A stretch of DNA of 64,000 nt, from assembly GCA_003635265.1 (NCBI GenBank), contig PYIZ01000009.1, forward strand, positions 91,591 to 155,590. The letters run 5' to 3'. The stretch comes from Candidatus Poribacteria bacterium. GTDB taxonomy: Bacteria > Poribacteria > WGA-4E > PCPOR2b. Under the pieces are notes generated by a model that saw only the letters and a list, made by a program, of their open reading frames with translations, ran no database searches and was not told the origin of the DNA. Shown one piece after another: positions 26,101 through 34,411 of this stretch. The stretch's first letter is position 1. Each line of letters starts with the position of its first letter. The translations under genes were made by a program, and so were the position numbers.

Positions 26101-26484
26101 ATCAGTACAACAGACACCAACCTCGCAGGCAATCGGATCTTGGAACAGCCTGTTATCCTGATCACCAATGAACACTCCGGGAGCAATGCAGAGATGTTCA
26201 GCGAGGGGTTCCGAAAGCTGGGACTTGGTAAGGTAGTCGGTATGCCCACGGCTGGGGCGGTCATCTGGACCTGGGGTTGGGGTTTACTTGATGGCACAGT
26301 CTTCCGTTTACCCCGGTTACGGGTCACAACCCTGGAAGGTGAAAATACGGAGGGCACTGCCCGTCCGGTTGACGTTCAGGTTGACCGGCCACTTGGAGAA
26401 GCTGCACAGGGAATAGATAGTCAGCTTGATGTTGCTGTCGAGCAATTGCTGGCACAAATTGATGAAGATGGTGGGAATGCGTAG
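23194..26484 (+). CDS. Tricorn protease-like protein
   Basis: 1,096 residues. About 15-560 form two beta-propellers built of SPDG/WSPDG blades (SLSPDGSKIAFCYAGDVW, FSPDGKWLAY, WSPDSQWLAF). A charged linker rich in E, K, D (about 555-605) follows. PDZ and S41 tail-protease domains come next: ELNASHLGAG (H776) and NEHSGSNAEM (S997) fit the catalytic His and Ser of tricorn proteases. It degrades peptides downstream of proteasome-like or other proteases, in the cytoplasm since no signal peptide is seen. The acidic/basic linker is longer than I would expect. Stands alone in this orientation. Confidence 0.9.
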   Translation: MKSDEKAENGNLPYLRQPSLSPDGSKIAFCYAGDVWIVPAGGGEASRITSHANNDSHPIFSPDGTQLAFASQRTGGGNIYTISLQSSQPPKRLTYHDESIPPACWSPDGQWLYFTSDYDGIRGASYKIHIDGCTPIQVAGDPRETHYNLAISPDGKTLAFNNNGSQWWRRGQHPSGHSDIWIVSEAVGANDHRRVTQYLGKNLRPMWSTDGTGLYYLSDRDGEENIWYMTLEGDTETEQFTHFTDGRVLRPSISADGKWIAFERDFQIWRLNVENRVSEPVEIILQTDEKSNPVQHHSYISGINEFELSPDGKKVAFIVHGEVFADLSDKGDKVRKGGDSFKVTDTPFRESQLRWHPESDRVVYISDQTGHNEVFQYHFKERVETQLTDSPEQKYTPKFSPDGKWLAYIQATFNSDTTGNEGEIWLMNTETEDKQSFITDQAFIGVPQPTEFEWSPDSQWLAFIATDTNFFSNLYVQHIEADIPKQLTFLSNISTGDILWSPDGKFIIFNTGQYRSESQIARVDLKPIQPVFKEEDFDRLFREEQPDKPQPPEAESSKKEETDSGTENSDESENEQDGESKEAKDKKPKKKIEPVEIEFEGIKHRLRFLTDFKLNASAESIRPNSKTLIFRAAMTGQQNLWSLSLEEDKYGELPKQLTGTANGKGNVHFIPNGKKFYYTDGGRIHSVGMGEDGAKEGDAKALDTRAEIEVNFHLEKMQAFDEAWRLIRDGFYDPQFHGCDWEQVHQTFRPIVEGVQTQEEFRELLNLMVGELNASHLGAGGRSGSAPDSFLGADFDRDTLEGDGHFKISEILPESPLTLPEEPAQVGEYLVAVDGIPLSRGINLPEQLQRKQGKRVTVKLNDKPQLEGCREVTVQPIDSGQHRRLRYKEWVRWNETYVHEKSDGRLGYVHIREMSYEAYLQFIADLDTETHDREGVVLDVRFNPGGHIAPFILDVLHRRAYTQSNYRGLISTTDTNLAGNRILEQPVILITNEHSGSNAEMFSEGFRKLGLGKVVGMPTAGAVIWTWGWGLLDGTVFRLPRLRVTTLEGENTEGTARPVDVQVDRPLGEAAQGIDSQLDVAVEQLLAQIDEDGGNA

Positions 26485-26564
26485 AGGTAGGTTCCGATGC
26501 TATCGGTTCGTTCTATACTTACAGTAGAGAACGCAGATTTGCATTTCCTACCGGGGATTCCCTC
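26485..26564. other. Short convergent spacer
   Basis: Holds a degraded copy of family 1 (GTAGAGAACGCAGATTTGC ... TTTCCTAC). Confidence 0.4.
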
Positions 26565-27398
26565 CTATCCAAGTGTCTTCCAAACGAGTCGAATGGCAAA
26601 CGCCAGCACAGCGACAACAAGAACAATCCGAATCCACTTATCCCCTTTTTCGACTGCCCAATGACTGCCGATCCAAGCGCCTGTGGCATTCCCGACGGCA
26701 AGCGTCAATCCAAAATACCAATCCACATTTTTACTCATGATGAAAACAACCAGTGCGCTAATCGTGTAGAAAAAGACCACAAACAGTTTGATAGCATTCG
26801 TGCGAACCAGATCGAAACCGTTCGTCAGCGTCAGTGCTGCAATAATAATAAACCCTGCCCCTGCCTGAATAAAACCACCGTAGATACCCACGAAAAAAAA
26901 GACGAACATCCCAATGATTTTGCGTATTATGTCGTAGTAGGTATACCAGTTACCTCGTGCGCCTACGAAAAAAAACACAGCGCTCCCGATAAGGTTGCGA
27001 AGTAAACTTAAACCTTCAGGTCCATCTTGTAACTTCTTAGTCGGATTATACAGGGTTATAAATAGCACGCCGATCATGATGCCGGCGAGAACGCGGTTAA
27101 AGATAACCTCATCCATTTCAACGGCAATCTGTGCGCCTAGCCATGCTCCGACAAGCGCAGGGAGGGTAAGGAGCGTACTATAGCCAAAATCAGAAACGCC
27201 CTTGCGGCGGAATCCCATAATTCCGCTGGCATTCTGGAAGAAAACTGCGACCCTATTGGTGCCATTTGCTGTTGCCGGAGGTAAACCGAGAAAAATTAGA
27301 ACCGGTAGGGTGAGTAGTGAACCACCGCCAGCAACGGTGTTGAGAAAGCCGGCAAAGACACCGGTAACGAGAATTAACGGGATTTCCCAAATTTCCAT
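26565..27398 (-). CDS. TauE/SafE family permease
   Basis: 277 residues from the ATG at 27398; a GTG at 27443 would add 15, but the family starts near the shorter form. It has about eight hydrophobic helices in two halves. The N-terminal motif GFLNTVAGGGSLLTLPVLI is the hallmark of TauE/SafE transporters, which move sulfite, sulfoacetate or similar anions across the inner membrane. GAGFIIIAALTLTNG marks the second half. No sulfur enzyme lies next to it. GAGGAG lies 13 bases before the start. Confidence 0.85.
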   Translation of the reverse strand: MEIWEIPLILVTGVFAGFLNTVAGGGSLLTLPVLIFLGLPPATANGTNRVAVFFQNASGIMGFRRKGVSDFGYSTLLTLPALVGAWLGAQIAVEMDEVIFNRVLAGIMIGVLFITLYNPTKKLQDGPEGLSLLRNLIGSAVFFFVGARGNWYTYYDIIRKIIGMFVFFFVGIYGGFIQAGAGFIIIAALTLTNGFDLVRTNAIKLFVVFFYTISALVVFIMSKNVDWYFGLTLAVGNATGAWIGSHWAVEKGDKWIRIVLVVAVLAFAIRLVWKTLG

Positions 27399-27514
27399 GT
27401 ATTGTTTTTGCAACTCCTCATTGGTTGGATTGAAAGACCACAACCACGATTATATCAGTTTTCATCTAGTTGATCCAGCGAAAAACTGAGAATCTTTGAG
27501 AAAAATTGCACAGG

Positions 27515-27544
27515 TTGACTTATTTGGGCATGGTGTGCTAAATT
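27515..27544 (+). promoter_or_regulatory. Promoter for VOC/TlpA run
   Basis: TTGACT (27515-27520), 18-base spacer, TAAATT (27539-27544). Five and four of six matches. A palindromic repeat lies between it and the first gene. Confidence 0.4.
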
Positions 27545-27607
27545 AAAGGTGTTCATTCTGGATTGATCCGTTCCGGGTGAATAGATGTAAATCCCGGTTA
27601 CAAAGAA

Positions 27608-27627
27608 GGAACAACGATCGTTGTTCC
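27608..27627. repeat. Palindrome family 1, copy 2
   Basis: GGAACAACGA followed directly by its complement; flanks share AAAGAAGGAA on the left and CTAC on the right with the copy at 2264. Confidence 0.7.
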
Positions 27628-27697
27628 CTACAGAATCCTGATTTTATTGGGGTGCTGCCTTGCTAATTCGTTGTTTTTAGAACAGGAGGAGAGAAAT

Positions 27698-28168
27698 ATG
27701 TTAGCCGTTAAAGAACTGGGCCATGTGGGAATCTACTGCACCGACCTGCAACGCTCCAAAGATTTTTACACGCGTATTTTGGGACTCACAGTTACCGACG
27801 AGGATCCTGATGGTAATATCACCTTCCTCAGCGCACAGCCAGAGGAAGAACATCATGAAGTCGCTCTATGCCCGGGCAGGGACGTGCCAGCGGGGGCAAA
27901 GGTTATTCAACAGGTGTCCTTCATCGTGGAAGATTTGCCAACCCTGAAGCAATTTTATCATCGACTGAAGGAGGAGAGCGTACGTTTTCGCAGTATTGTC
28001 AGCCACGGTATTGCCCTTGCTATTTACTGCTACGATCCCGACGACAACGTTGTTGAGATCTATGCGAAGACACCATACAAAGTAGCGCAACCGCTCTCTG
28101 AGCCGGTCGATCTCGAGTTATCGGACGAGGAATTGCTCGCTATCGCAGAAGGGGGCGCACAGTCGTAG
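27698..28168 (+). CDS. VOC (glyoxalase/bleomycin-resistance) family protein
   Basis: 156 residues; AGGAGGAGAG before the ATG at 27698 sets the start and rules out the longer TTG frame. A single VOC domain with the usual betas: ELGHVGIYCTDLQRSKDFYT (metal His), then HHEVALCPG and VVEIYAKTP, which give the other metal ligands. The family includes dioxygenases, glyoxalases and resistance proteins. The substrate cannot be told. It leads a three-gene run with the 28193 and 28869 genes, with gaps of 24 and 73 bases. Confidence 0.85.
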   Translation: MLAVKELGHVGIYCTDLQRSKDFYTRILGLTVTDEDPDGNITFLSAQPEEEHHEVALCPGRDVPAGAKVIQQVSFIVEDLPTLKQFYHRLKEESVRFRSIVSHGIALAIYCYDPDDNVVEIYAKTPYKVAQPLSEPVDLELSDEELLAIAEGGAQS

Positions 28169-28192
28169 TACCACTACGAAAAGGAGAGGCTC

Positions 28193-28795
28193 ATGAGCTT
28201 AGAGTATTCATCGACAATTGCAAGTATTGTACAAAAGCTAGAAACCCGCGACCCACTGCCACCGCTCGCCCCAAGTCAAGAATGGGACAGCGAACTTACG
28301 CATCGAATTGAAGGTCTGTCGCTAGAGACGCTCTTTGATGGGCAGTCCGTTAAGGGTTCAACGATGGGATACGCTATGCAGAGCGGGTTGCTGCTCTGGA
28401 ACGATGCACTTGATGCTTCGCACACAATCTCGCAGGGGATCGAAAGTGGAACGGGTAGCTATTGGCACGGTATTATGCACCGCCGCGAGCCGGACTATAG
28501 CAACGGAAAGTACTGGTTTAGGCGCGTTGGGGTTCATCCCACCTTTCCTGCACTTCGGGGACGAGCGTTAGCGCTGCTTCAATCAGGTTCAATAAAATCG
28601 GACTCGCTCGCAGATTATGTTGACGCAATCGAAGGAAGAGAAAACTGGGATGCCTTTCGGTTTGTCGATTGGTGTCAGGCTGCGGATGAGGATAGGTCAA
28701 CGCCGGAAGCAGTGAAATCGTTTTTACAAGTTGTACAGGTTGAAGAGATTAAACTATTGCTGGATTATTCCTATCAGCAAGCGCTCACTCAATAG
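28193..28795 (+). CDS. Conserved hypothetical protein (YWHGIMHRREPDYSN family)
   Basis: 200 residues, soluble. The segment YWHGIMHRREPDYSNGKYWFRRVG is strongly patterned (His, Arg, Glu, Asp, Trp) and I know it from unannotated proteins of planctomycetes and related bacteria; the invariant-looking H and E might hold a metal, which is a guess. AAAAGGAGAGG before the ATG supports the start. Second gene of the VOC-TlpA run. Function unknown. Confidence 0.7.
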   Translation: MSLEYSSTIASIVQKLETRDPLPPLAPSQEWDSELTHRIEGLSLETLFDGQSVKGSTMGYAMQSGLLLWNDALDASHTISQGIESGTGSYWHGIMHRREPDYSNGKYWFRRVGVHPTFPALRGRALALLQSGSIKSDSLADYVDAIEGRENWDAFRFVDWCQAADEDRSTPEAVKSFLQVVQVEEIKLLLDYSYQQALTQ

Positions 28796-28868
28796 CAGTG
28801 ACGCAGTTGCGCTGTGTCATCGGAACCGAGTGGACATATTCCAATCAAACCGAACAGGAGGTATTATC

Positions 28869-29879
28869 ATGCGTTCTCACAATAACTTCCACCCATATCT
28901 GTTATTTGCCGTGGTTGGTTGCGTACTCACCACGCTTTGCATCTCTTCCGTTGATGCGGCTTCGATCAAGACCAGTTACAAGTATCAAGAGATCAAGCGC
29001 CTCCATAAAATGGTTCTCAAAGACAGTGAACCGGCAGGACTCAATATGCTGATTCAGAAATCACGTGCATTTATCGCGGAGCACCCGAAATACAAACGGA
29101 TTGATCAGGTATACTACATCTTTGGTAACGCGCTGACCAAAGCAGGTAATACTGAGGAGGCGGTTAAGGCTTATCAACAACTTGTGGAAAATTATCCAAA
29201 AGCCACCTATTTCGCGCCCGCTCTTTTAGAGATGGGATTAGCCTATGACCGGCTCGGTCAGCACGACAAAGCGGATGCAGCGTATCATCAATTGGTTGAA
29301 CACCCCAAGTACGGTTCGCGTGCGTCTGCGAAGACCGCAAATCGGTTGCTGGCGCTAGAACAGGAGAATCGCACCGGCGAAATCCCGGCAAGTCCTTCAT
29401 ACGGAGGTCGACCGGATGCACTGGTGGGCAAAAAAGCAATTGATTTCAACGTGAAAGATCTCGACGGCAATGACCTATCGCTGGAGAAATATCGCGGCAA
29501 GGTGGTTCTGCTTGACTTCTGGGCGGTTTGGTGTGGACCCTGTATCGCTGAAATGCCCAACGTGAAGCAGGTATACGGGAAATATAAGGATGACAATTTC
29601 CAGATCATTGGCATTAGTCTTGATGAGAATCGGAATACATTGGTGGGTTACCTAGAAAAAGAGGGCATTACTTGGCCTCAGTTTTTTGATGGACATGGTT
29701 GGAAAAATCAGGTGGCGCAGATGTACGGCATCAGTGCCATTCCGCACATGTACCTGATTGATGGCGAAGGTGTGGTTCGCAAGTCAGATGTGCGGGGACC
29801 CGCCCTTGAACCCGCGGTCCACGCCCTAGTCCGAGAAAATAATAGGAAATTACAGAACGACAAACCGGCTGGGAAATAG
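28869..29879 (+). CDS. TPR-TlpA-type thioredoxin, secreted
   Basis: 336 residues from the ATG at 28869 (AGGAGG nine bases before it). A signal peptide (about 1-32, LLFAVVGCVLTTLCISSVDAA) is followed by a TPR block (about 50-165) and a TlpA/ResA-like thioredoxin domain (about 190-325) with the catalytic pair WCGPC (C222, C225), and GISAIPHMYLID with the cis-proline. Such proteins reduce disulfides or apocytochromes in the periplasm, which would suit the heme-rich protein upstream in the window, although that gene is 20 kb away. Longer upstream frames are rejected because they overlap the preceding gene. Confidence 0.88.
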   Translation: MRSHNNFHPYLLFAVVGCVLTTLCISSVDAASIKTSYKYQEIKRLHKMVLKDSEPAGLNMLIQKSRAFIAEHPKYKRIDQVYYIFGNALTKAGNTEEAVKAYQQLVENYPKATYFAPALLEMGLAYDRLGQHDKADAAYHQLVEHPKYGSRASAKTANRLLALEQENRTGEIPASPSYGGRPDALVGKKAIDFNVKDLDGNDLSLEKYRGKVVLLDFWAVWCGPCIAEMPNVKQVYGKYKDDNFQIIGISLDENRNTLVGYLEKEGITWPQFFDGHGWKNQVAQMYGISAIPHMYLIDGEGVVRKSDVRGPALEPAVHALVRENNRKLQNDKPAGK

Positions 29880-30412
29880 CGTCGAAGCGTCCCGTAGATG
29901 CTGGGAGATCCATACTCCCAAAAATTTGTGCAAATCAGAAACACTTACCCATATTCAAGACGGGCGATGAATTGGGCTACCACAAACGCCCGTTCGTAGT
30001 AGCCCAATTCATCGCCTCTCGGAGATATAATACCCCAGTTGTTATCTAACTTACACCTATTGATAATCCGTTTAACACAATTGAAGTTCGCTCACCCATT
30101 CCAAATGCCGGCGTAGCATTTTTGCGACGATGGTGTAGCATAGTTTCAACATTCCCTTTGTGAATACAACTCTCCCTTTGAAATCATAACTTACCTCAAA
30201 AACAGATGCAACGTTGCCCGGAGAGCGGGTTTGCCGAAGTACTTAGTTTTCTGCATAATATGCTTCACACGGTTCAAGATAATTGTGGCATCTAAATTGC
30301 TCATGGCCGATAAACCAAATGAGTTTCCGTTCGGCAACGATTCATGTCAGATCCTATCCGTTCTGTTGAAATATCAACGGAACCTAATGAAAGGAGATGC
30401 CAACAGAATCTA
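29880..30412. other. 533-base spacer with long hairpin
   Basis: No gene; small ORFs here lack family text. Holds the family 5 hairpin (29963-30016), and TGGGAGATCCATACTCCCA near 29900. A ribosome site (AAAGGAG) close to 30392 precedes the WD40 gene. Confidence 0.5.
29963..30016. repeat. Hairpin repeat family 5
   Basis: GGCGATGAATTGGGCTAC (29963-29980) pairs perfectly with its complement at 29999-30016, an 18-base-pair stem with an 18-base loop. Long perfect stems of this kind are unusual for a plain terminator, and no T-run follows. Confidence 0.7.
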
Positions 30413-32464
30413 ATGAAAGCAATGCAATTTTCCACACTCACATTTATCTTTGTGACACTTCTGTTTTTATCAGACACCTTTTCTCAAGATTATACGCGAT
30501 GGAGTTTACCCGAAGGTGCCAAAGCACGCCTCGGTAAAGGACGGATATCTGGTAATATTGCGTATTCTCCCGATGGTGCTCGTCTTGCTGTTGCTACTGG
30601 TATTGGTATTTGGCTCTATGATACGGGAGCCTATCAAGAGGCTGCCCTACTTACAGGACATACGGATTTGGTCAGAAGTGTCGCATTCAGCCCGGATGGG
30701 CGGACGCTTGCCAGTGGGGGCTATGACAACACGGTGCGGCTATGGGAGATTGGCACGGGTAAACATAAGCGGACACTCAGGGGTCATGAGTGGGAGATCT
30801 ATAGCGTTGCGTTCAACCCGGATGGGAATACCCTCGCAAGTGCGGGTCATGGGGAGATCCGTCTGTGGGATGTCGGCACGGGTGAATACAAGAGTTCACT
30901 CATTGGGCACACGGATTCAATCAAGAGCGTTGCGTTCAGCCCGGACGGGAATACCCTCGCAAGTGGAAGTGATGACGATACCATCCGGCTGTGGGACAGC
31001 GTGACAGGCGAACACAAGGGGACAATCAGGCATAAAAGTTCACTTTTTAGCATTGCCTTCAGCCCGGACGGGAGAACCCTCGCTGGTGGGAGTCCGGACC
31101 ACACCATCCGTCTCTGGGATGTCGATACAGGTGAACGCAAGCAAACGCTCGACAAGCACACATCTCTTATCTATAGTGTTGCGTTTAGCCCGGATGGTCG
31201 GACACTTGCTAGTGGTGGGGGTTGGCCCGATGGAACCGTCCATTTGTGGGATGCTGGCACGGGTGAACACAAGGGGGCACTCACTGAGCATAGGGGTGCG
31301 GTTTACGGCATCGCATTTAGCCCGGATGGCACCACGCTCGCAAGCGGAGGTGCAGATGGAACTATCCGCCTATGGGATACTGTGACGGATGAACATAAAC
31401 TGACCCTTACAGGACATACGAATGAGGTTTGGAGTGTCGCATTCAGCCCGGATGGCACCACGCTCGCAAGTGGGCATGTGGACAGCACAGTGCAGCTATG
31501 GGATGTTATCATGGGTGAACACAGACGGACGCTCACAGGGTATGGGTCGGAGGTCTATAGTGTTGTGTTTAGCCCCGATGGGAACACACTCGCAAGCGCT
31601 GGTGTGGATGCTACTATCTGGTTGTGGGATGTCATCGCGGGTGAACGCAAACAGATACTCATCGAGCATAGATCTCCGGTCCATAGTGTAGCGTTTAGCC
31701 CGGATGGATTAACGCTTGCCAGTGGTGGGGATCGGCCGGGCGGCCCCCTCCATCTGTGGAATGCCGTTACAGGTGCACACAAACAGCCCCTCACTGGGCA
31801 TACGGGTCAAGTCGCTAGCGTTGCATTTAGTCCAGATGGACAGACGCTCGCCAGTGGGAGTCATGATGATACCATTCGACTGTGGGATGTGGCCAGGGAT
31901 CAACACAAGCAGACCCTTACCGGGCATACGAATCGGGTTTATAGCGTTGCATTTAGTCCGGATGGACGGACAATTGCCAGTGGGAGTTATGACACTACTA
32001 TCCGTCTGTGGGATGCCGCGACCGGCGAACACAAGGGAACACTTATCGGGCATGCAAGGTTGAGGAGCATTGCGTTCAGCCCAGATGGTGGCACACTCGC
32101 GGGTGGAAGCACGGATGGAACTATCCGTCTGTGGGATGCTATGACAGGTGTGCCTAAGCAGACCTTCACTGGATATACGAGGATGGTTAGAAGCATTGCG
32201 TTCAGTTCAGATGGCACCACGCTCGCTAGTGGAGGTTGGGATGGCACGGTGCTCCTGTGGGAACTCAGTTCTACAATGGAACCACTACTGCTCGGAGATG
32301 TGAATCGTGATGGCGTGGTGAATGCCCAAGATTTAGTGAGTATCGCTGCACAGTTTGGGCAGAGAGAGCAAAGTAATGCTGATGTTAATGGGGATGGTGT
32401 TATCAATATTTTCGATCTCGTTACGGTTGCAGGTTTGCTTGGCAACGCGGCATCTGCACCTTAA
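30413..32464 (+). CDS. Secreted WD40-repeat protein with C-terminal dockerin
   Basis: 683 residues from the ATG at 30413 (AAAGGAG upstream). A signal peptide (MQFSTLTFIFVTLLFLSDTFS) is followed by about 14 WD blades, each ending near TIRLWD or VRLWE with AFSPDGxTLASG at the start, enough for two seven-blade propellers. The last 55 residues are a type I dockerin with two Ca loops, DVNRDGVVNAQDL and DVNGDGVINIFDL. The dockerin suggests binding to a cohesin on a surface or scaffold, with the propellers binding a ligand. The blades are so alike in DNA that they form a tandem repeat (30655-32270). Known from Poribacteria-like genomes, but the partner is not in the window. Confidence 0.9.
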   Translation: MKAMQFSTLTFIFVTLLFLSDTFSQDYTRWSLPEGAKARLGKGRISGNIAYSPDGARLAVATGIGIWLYDTGAYQEAALLTGHTDLVRSVAFSPDGRTLASGGYDNTVRLWEIGTGKHKRTLRGHEWEIYSVAFNPDGNTLASAGHGEIRLWDVGTGEYKSSLIGHTDSIKSVAFSPDGNTLASGSDDDTIRLWDSVTGEHKGTIRHKSSLFSIAFSPDGRTLAGGSPDHTIRLWDVDTGERKQTLDKHTSLIYSVAFSPDGRTLASGGGWPDGTVHLWDAGTGEHKGALTEHRGAVYGIAFSPDGTTLASGGADGTIRLWDTVTDEHKLTLTGHTNEVWSVAFSPDGTTLASGHVDSTVQLWDVIMGEHRRTLTGYGSEVYSVVFSPDGNTLASAGVDATIWLWDVIAGERKQILIEHRSPVHSVAFSPDGLTLASGGDRPGGPLHLWNAVTGAHKQPLTGHTGQVASVAFSPDGQTLASGSHDDTIRLWDVARDQHKQTLTGHTNRVYSVAFSPDGRTIASGSYDTTIRLWDAATGEHKGTLIGHARLRSIAFSPDGGTLAGGSTDGTIRLWDAMTGVPKQTFTGYTRMVRSIAFSSDGTTLASGGWDGTVLLWELSSTMEPLLLGDVNRDGVVNAQDLVSIAAQFGQREQSNADVNGDGVINIFDLVTVAGLLGNAASAP

Positions 32465-32509
32465 TCCCACAAATTGTTGCAATACTGACCGCTACCGAGA
32501 TCCCCTGCC

Positions 32510-34174
32510 CTACCGATTTGATGTTATATTCCCCTCAACCAACGTGAGGGCTTGGTTTGCTTCAATTGCTTCAAGATGTTCCTGTAGACCACTGGGCCAA
32601 CGAATCTCCACCCAATCAACTTGGCGATGTTTTCCCAGTCCAAAATGCAAACGCATGTCGTTCTGCGCAAGGTAACTTGAGCCGCTCCGAACCTCCCGAA
32701 TCTGTGTTAGGTTTCCGGCAGTTACCTTGACCCTTACCCCAATCGCGTCCCGATTGCTGCGTGTACCAATGAGTTTGAGGATCAACCACCCATTCTGATT
32801 GCCCCCGTTCTGCAACAGGTCTGGGGATCCCTTCAGGTTCGTTACGAGTAGGTCGAGATCGCCGTCGTTGTCGTAGTCGGAGTACGCGAAGCCGCGACTG
32901 ACCTTCTCCAAACGCATACCAGATCCCGAATCAACACCGACCTCGTCAAAGGTGCCATCTCGATTGTTACGAAAAAGCAGATTGGGCTGTTCATAAAATC
33001 CAGTTGGGTTGAACGCCTGAACATTTGCGTCCAGATGCCCATTGGCGATGAACAGATCCTGATAACCGTCGTTATCGTAGTCGCAGAAGCTCACGCCCCA
33101 TGCCAAGTAAGGCAGACTCATTGTCCCAATCCCTGAAGCATAACTTACATCTGGAAATAACCCGTTCCCTTGGTTGTGGTAGAGGGTGTTTGTCTGATCT
33201 TGGAAGTTGGTAACGACGAGATCTAAGCGACCATCGTTATCGTAATCCCCAAAGTCAGCACCCATGCCGTTCTCCGCCTCCCCATCTTCGCTGAATCTGA
33301 CGCCCGCAGTCAAGCTGACATCGGTAAAGGTCCCATCGCTGTTGTTGCGATAAAGGAAGTTTTGATCTGCGTCGTTAGCGATATAAACATCCATGTCGCC
33401 ATCGTCATCGTAATCTCCCCAAGCGAGGGCGAGTCCACGTCCGGTTGCCTCAGAAAGACCCGCAGGTTCCGTCACGTTGGTAAAGGTTCCGTCGCCGTTG
33501 TTGTGATAGAGGATATCCAGTTCCCCTTCATAGAGGCGTGGGTCACAATAAACACGCACCCCTTTATTCATGCAGACCTGATCGGATTCGATTGTGTACT
33601 TCACATAGTTTGTCACATAGAGGTCCAAAAAACTGTCATTGTCGTAATCAACGAAGGCGCAGCTTGCCCCCCAGCGTGTGTCCCCGGTGCTTGTCTGCAT
33701 TGTAACATCGGTAAACGTGCCATCCCCATTGTTACGGAAAAAGACGTTTGCCCCGAAGTTTGTCACGTACAGGTCAGGAAAACCGTCGTTGTCGTAATCT
33801 CCGACCGCACACCCCATACCGTAGCCTGTATCGGCGACCCCTGCTGCCGCTGCAACATCGACGAATGTGCCATCGCCGTTATTGCGATAGAGTGCGTTTC
33901 GTGGTAGTTCAACCCCATCTGATTGGTTCTCTGCGAGAGGAGGGAGGTCTGCCCCGTTGACAAAGTAGATGTCCTGAAACCCGTCATTGTCGTAGTCCAG
34001 AAACGCTGTGCCTCCACCGAGGGGTTCGATGAAGTATTGCTGCCCACTGCCCCCGTTGTAGTGTTTGAAGTGAATACCTGCTTCCTTTGTGACGGATGTA
34101 AACTGGGGTGGGGTTGTGGGAGAAGGATTGCTGATGAGAGACAGTAGGAAACATACAGAAAAGGTAAACTTCAT
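32510..34174 (-). CDS. CRTAC1-like FG-GAP/ASPIC-UnbV protein
   Basis: 554 residues with a short signal peptide (about 1-18). The body is a run of FG-GAP/VCBS units with Ca-binding loops (DYDNDGFQDIYFVNG, DYDDDGDMDVYIAND, DYDNDGRLDLVVTN), and the C-terminus has the ASPIC/UnbV segment NRDAIGVRVKVTAGNLTQ and LHFGLGKHRQVDWVEIRWPSG. Same module set as the 15586 protein but without TPRs. Probably extracellular ligand binding. The ATG has no clear Shine-Dalgarno. Convergent with the WD40-dockerin gene, 45 bases apart. Confidence 0.88.
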   Translation of the reverse strand: MKFTFSVCFLLSLISNPSPTTPPQFTSVTKEAGIHFKHYNGGSGQQYFIEPLGGGTAFLDYDNDGFQDIYFVNGADLPPLAENQSDGVELPRNALYRNNGDGTFVDVAAAAGVADTGYGMGCAVGDYDNDGFPDLYVTNFGANVFFRNNGDGTFTDVTMQTSTGDTRWGASCAFVDYDNDSFLDLYVTNYVKYTIESDQVCMNKGVRVYCDPRLYEGELDILYHNNGDGTFTNVTEPAGLSEATGRGLALAWGDYDDDGDMDVYIANDADQNFLYRNNSDGTFTDVSLTAGVRFSEDGEAENGMGADFGDYDNDGRLDLVVTNFQDQTNTLYHNQGNGLFPDVSYASGIGTMSLPYLAWGVSFCDYDNDGYQDLFIANGHLDANVQAFNPTGFYEQPNLLFRNNRDGTFDEVGVDSGSGMRLEKVSRGFAYSDYDNDGDLDLLVTNLKGSPDLLQNGGNQNGWLILKLIGTRSNRDAIGVRVKVTAGNLTQIREVRSGSSYLAQNDMRLHFGLGKHRQVDWVEIRWPSGLQEHLEAIEANQALTLVEGNITSNR

Positions 34175-34411
34175 GCTGTTTCAACGCAAGTTGCTAGGGT
34201 GTGCTGACATTTTACTGTCGCCGATTCGGCATATGTTGTAATCATTGAACAATTTGCCAAAAACTCAGCTTATGTACATGTCGCCCCGCTGGGGCTCTGG
34301 GTTTGGTGTGATCGTATTTTCTATACACATACCGCCCCGCTGGGGCTTTAGGTGACAACTTCTGTTATCGGATTTTTCAGCACGATGTCTCATGGATCAT
34401 TGTGAGATAGG
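34175..34411. other. Spacer with repeats
   Basis: Holds the fragment like that at 3308 (34193-34261), and two copies of CGCCCCGCTGGGGCT (34282-34296 and 34333-34347). No gene. Confidence 0.5.
34275..34352. repeat. Two CGCCCCGCTGGGGCT repeats
   Basis: TACATGTCGCCCCGCTGGGG and CACATACCGCCCCGCTGGGG, each followed by CT, lie 50 bases apart. The AGCCCCAGCGGGGCG side pairs with itself (CCCCGCTGGGG), a short hairpin. Similar GC-rich modules recur between genes of planctomycetes and relatives. Confidence 0.6.

Larger units (their letters stand above)
27399..27697. other. Divergent spacer with promoter and palindrome
   Basis: Contains a promoter for the plus strand (27515-27544) and a family 1 palindrome (27608-27627). 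No gene. Confidence 0.5.

Noticed and set aside
30655-32270. Regular DNA repeats that could suggest a CRISPR array
   Set aside because: The repeat is about 126 bases, coding and translates into WD40 blades; no short direct repeats with unique spacers.
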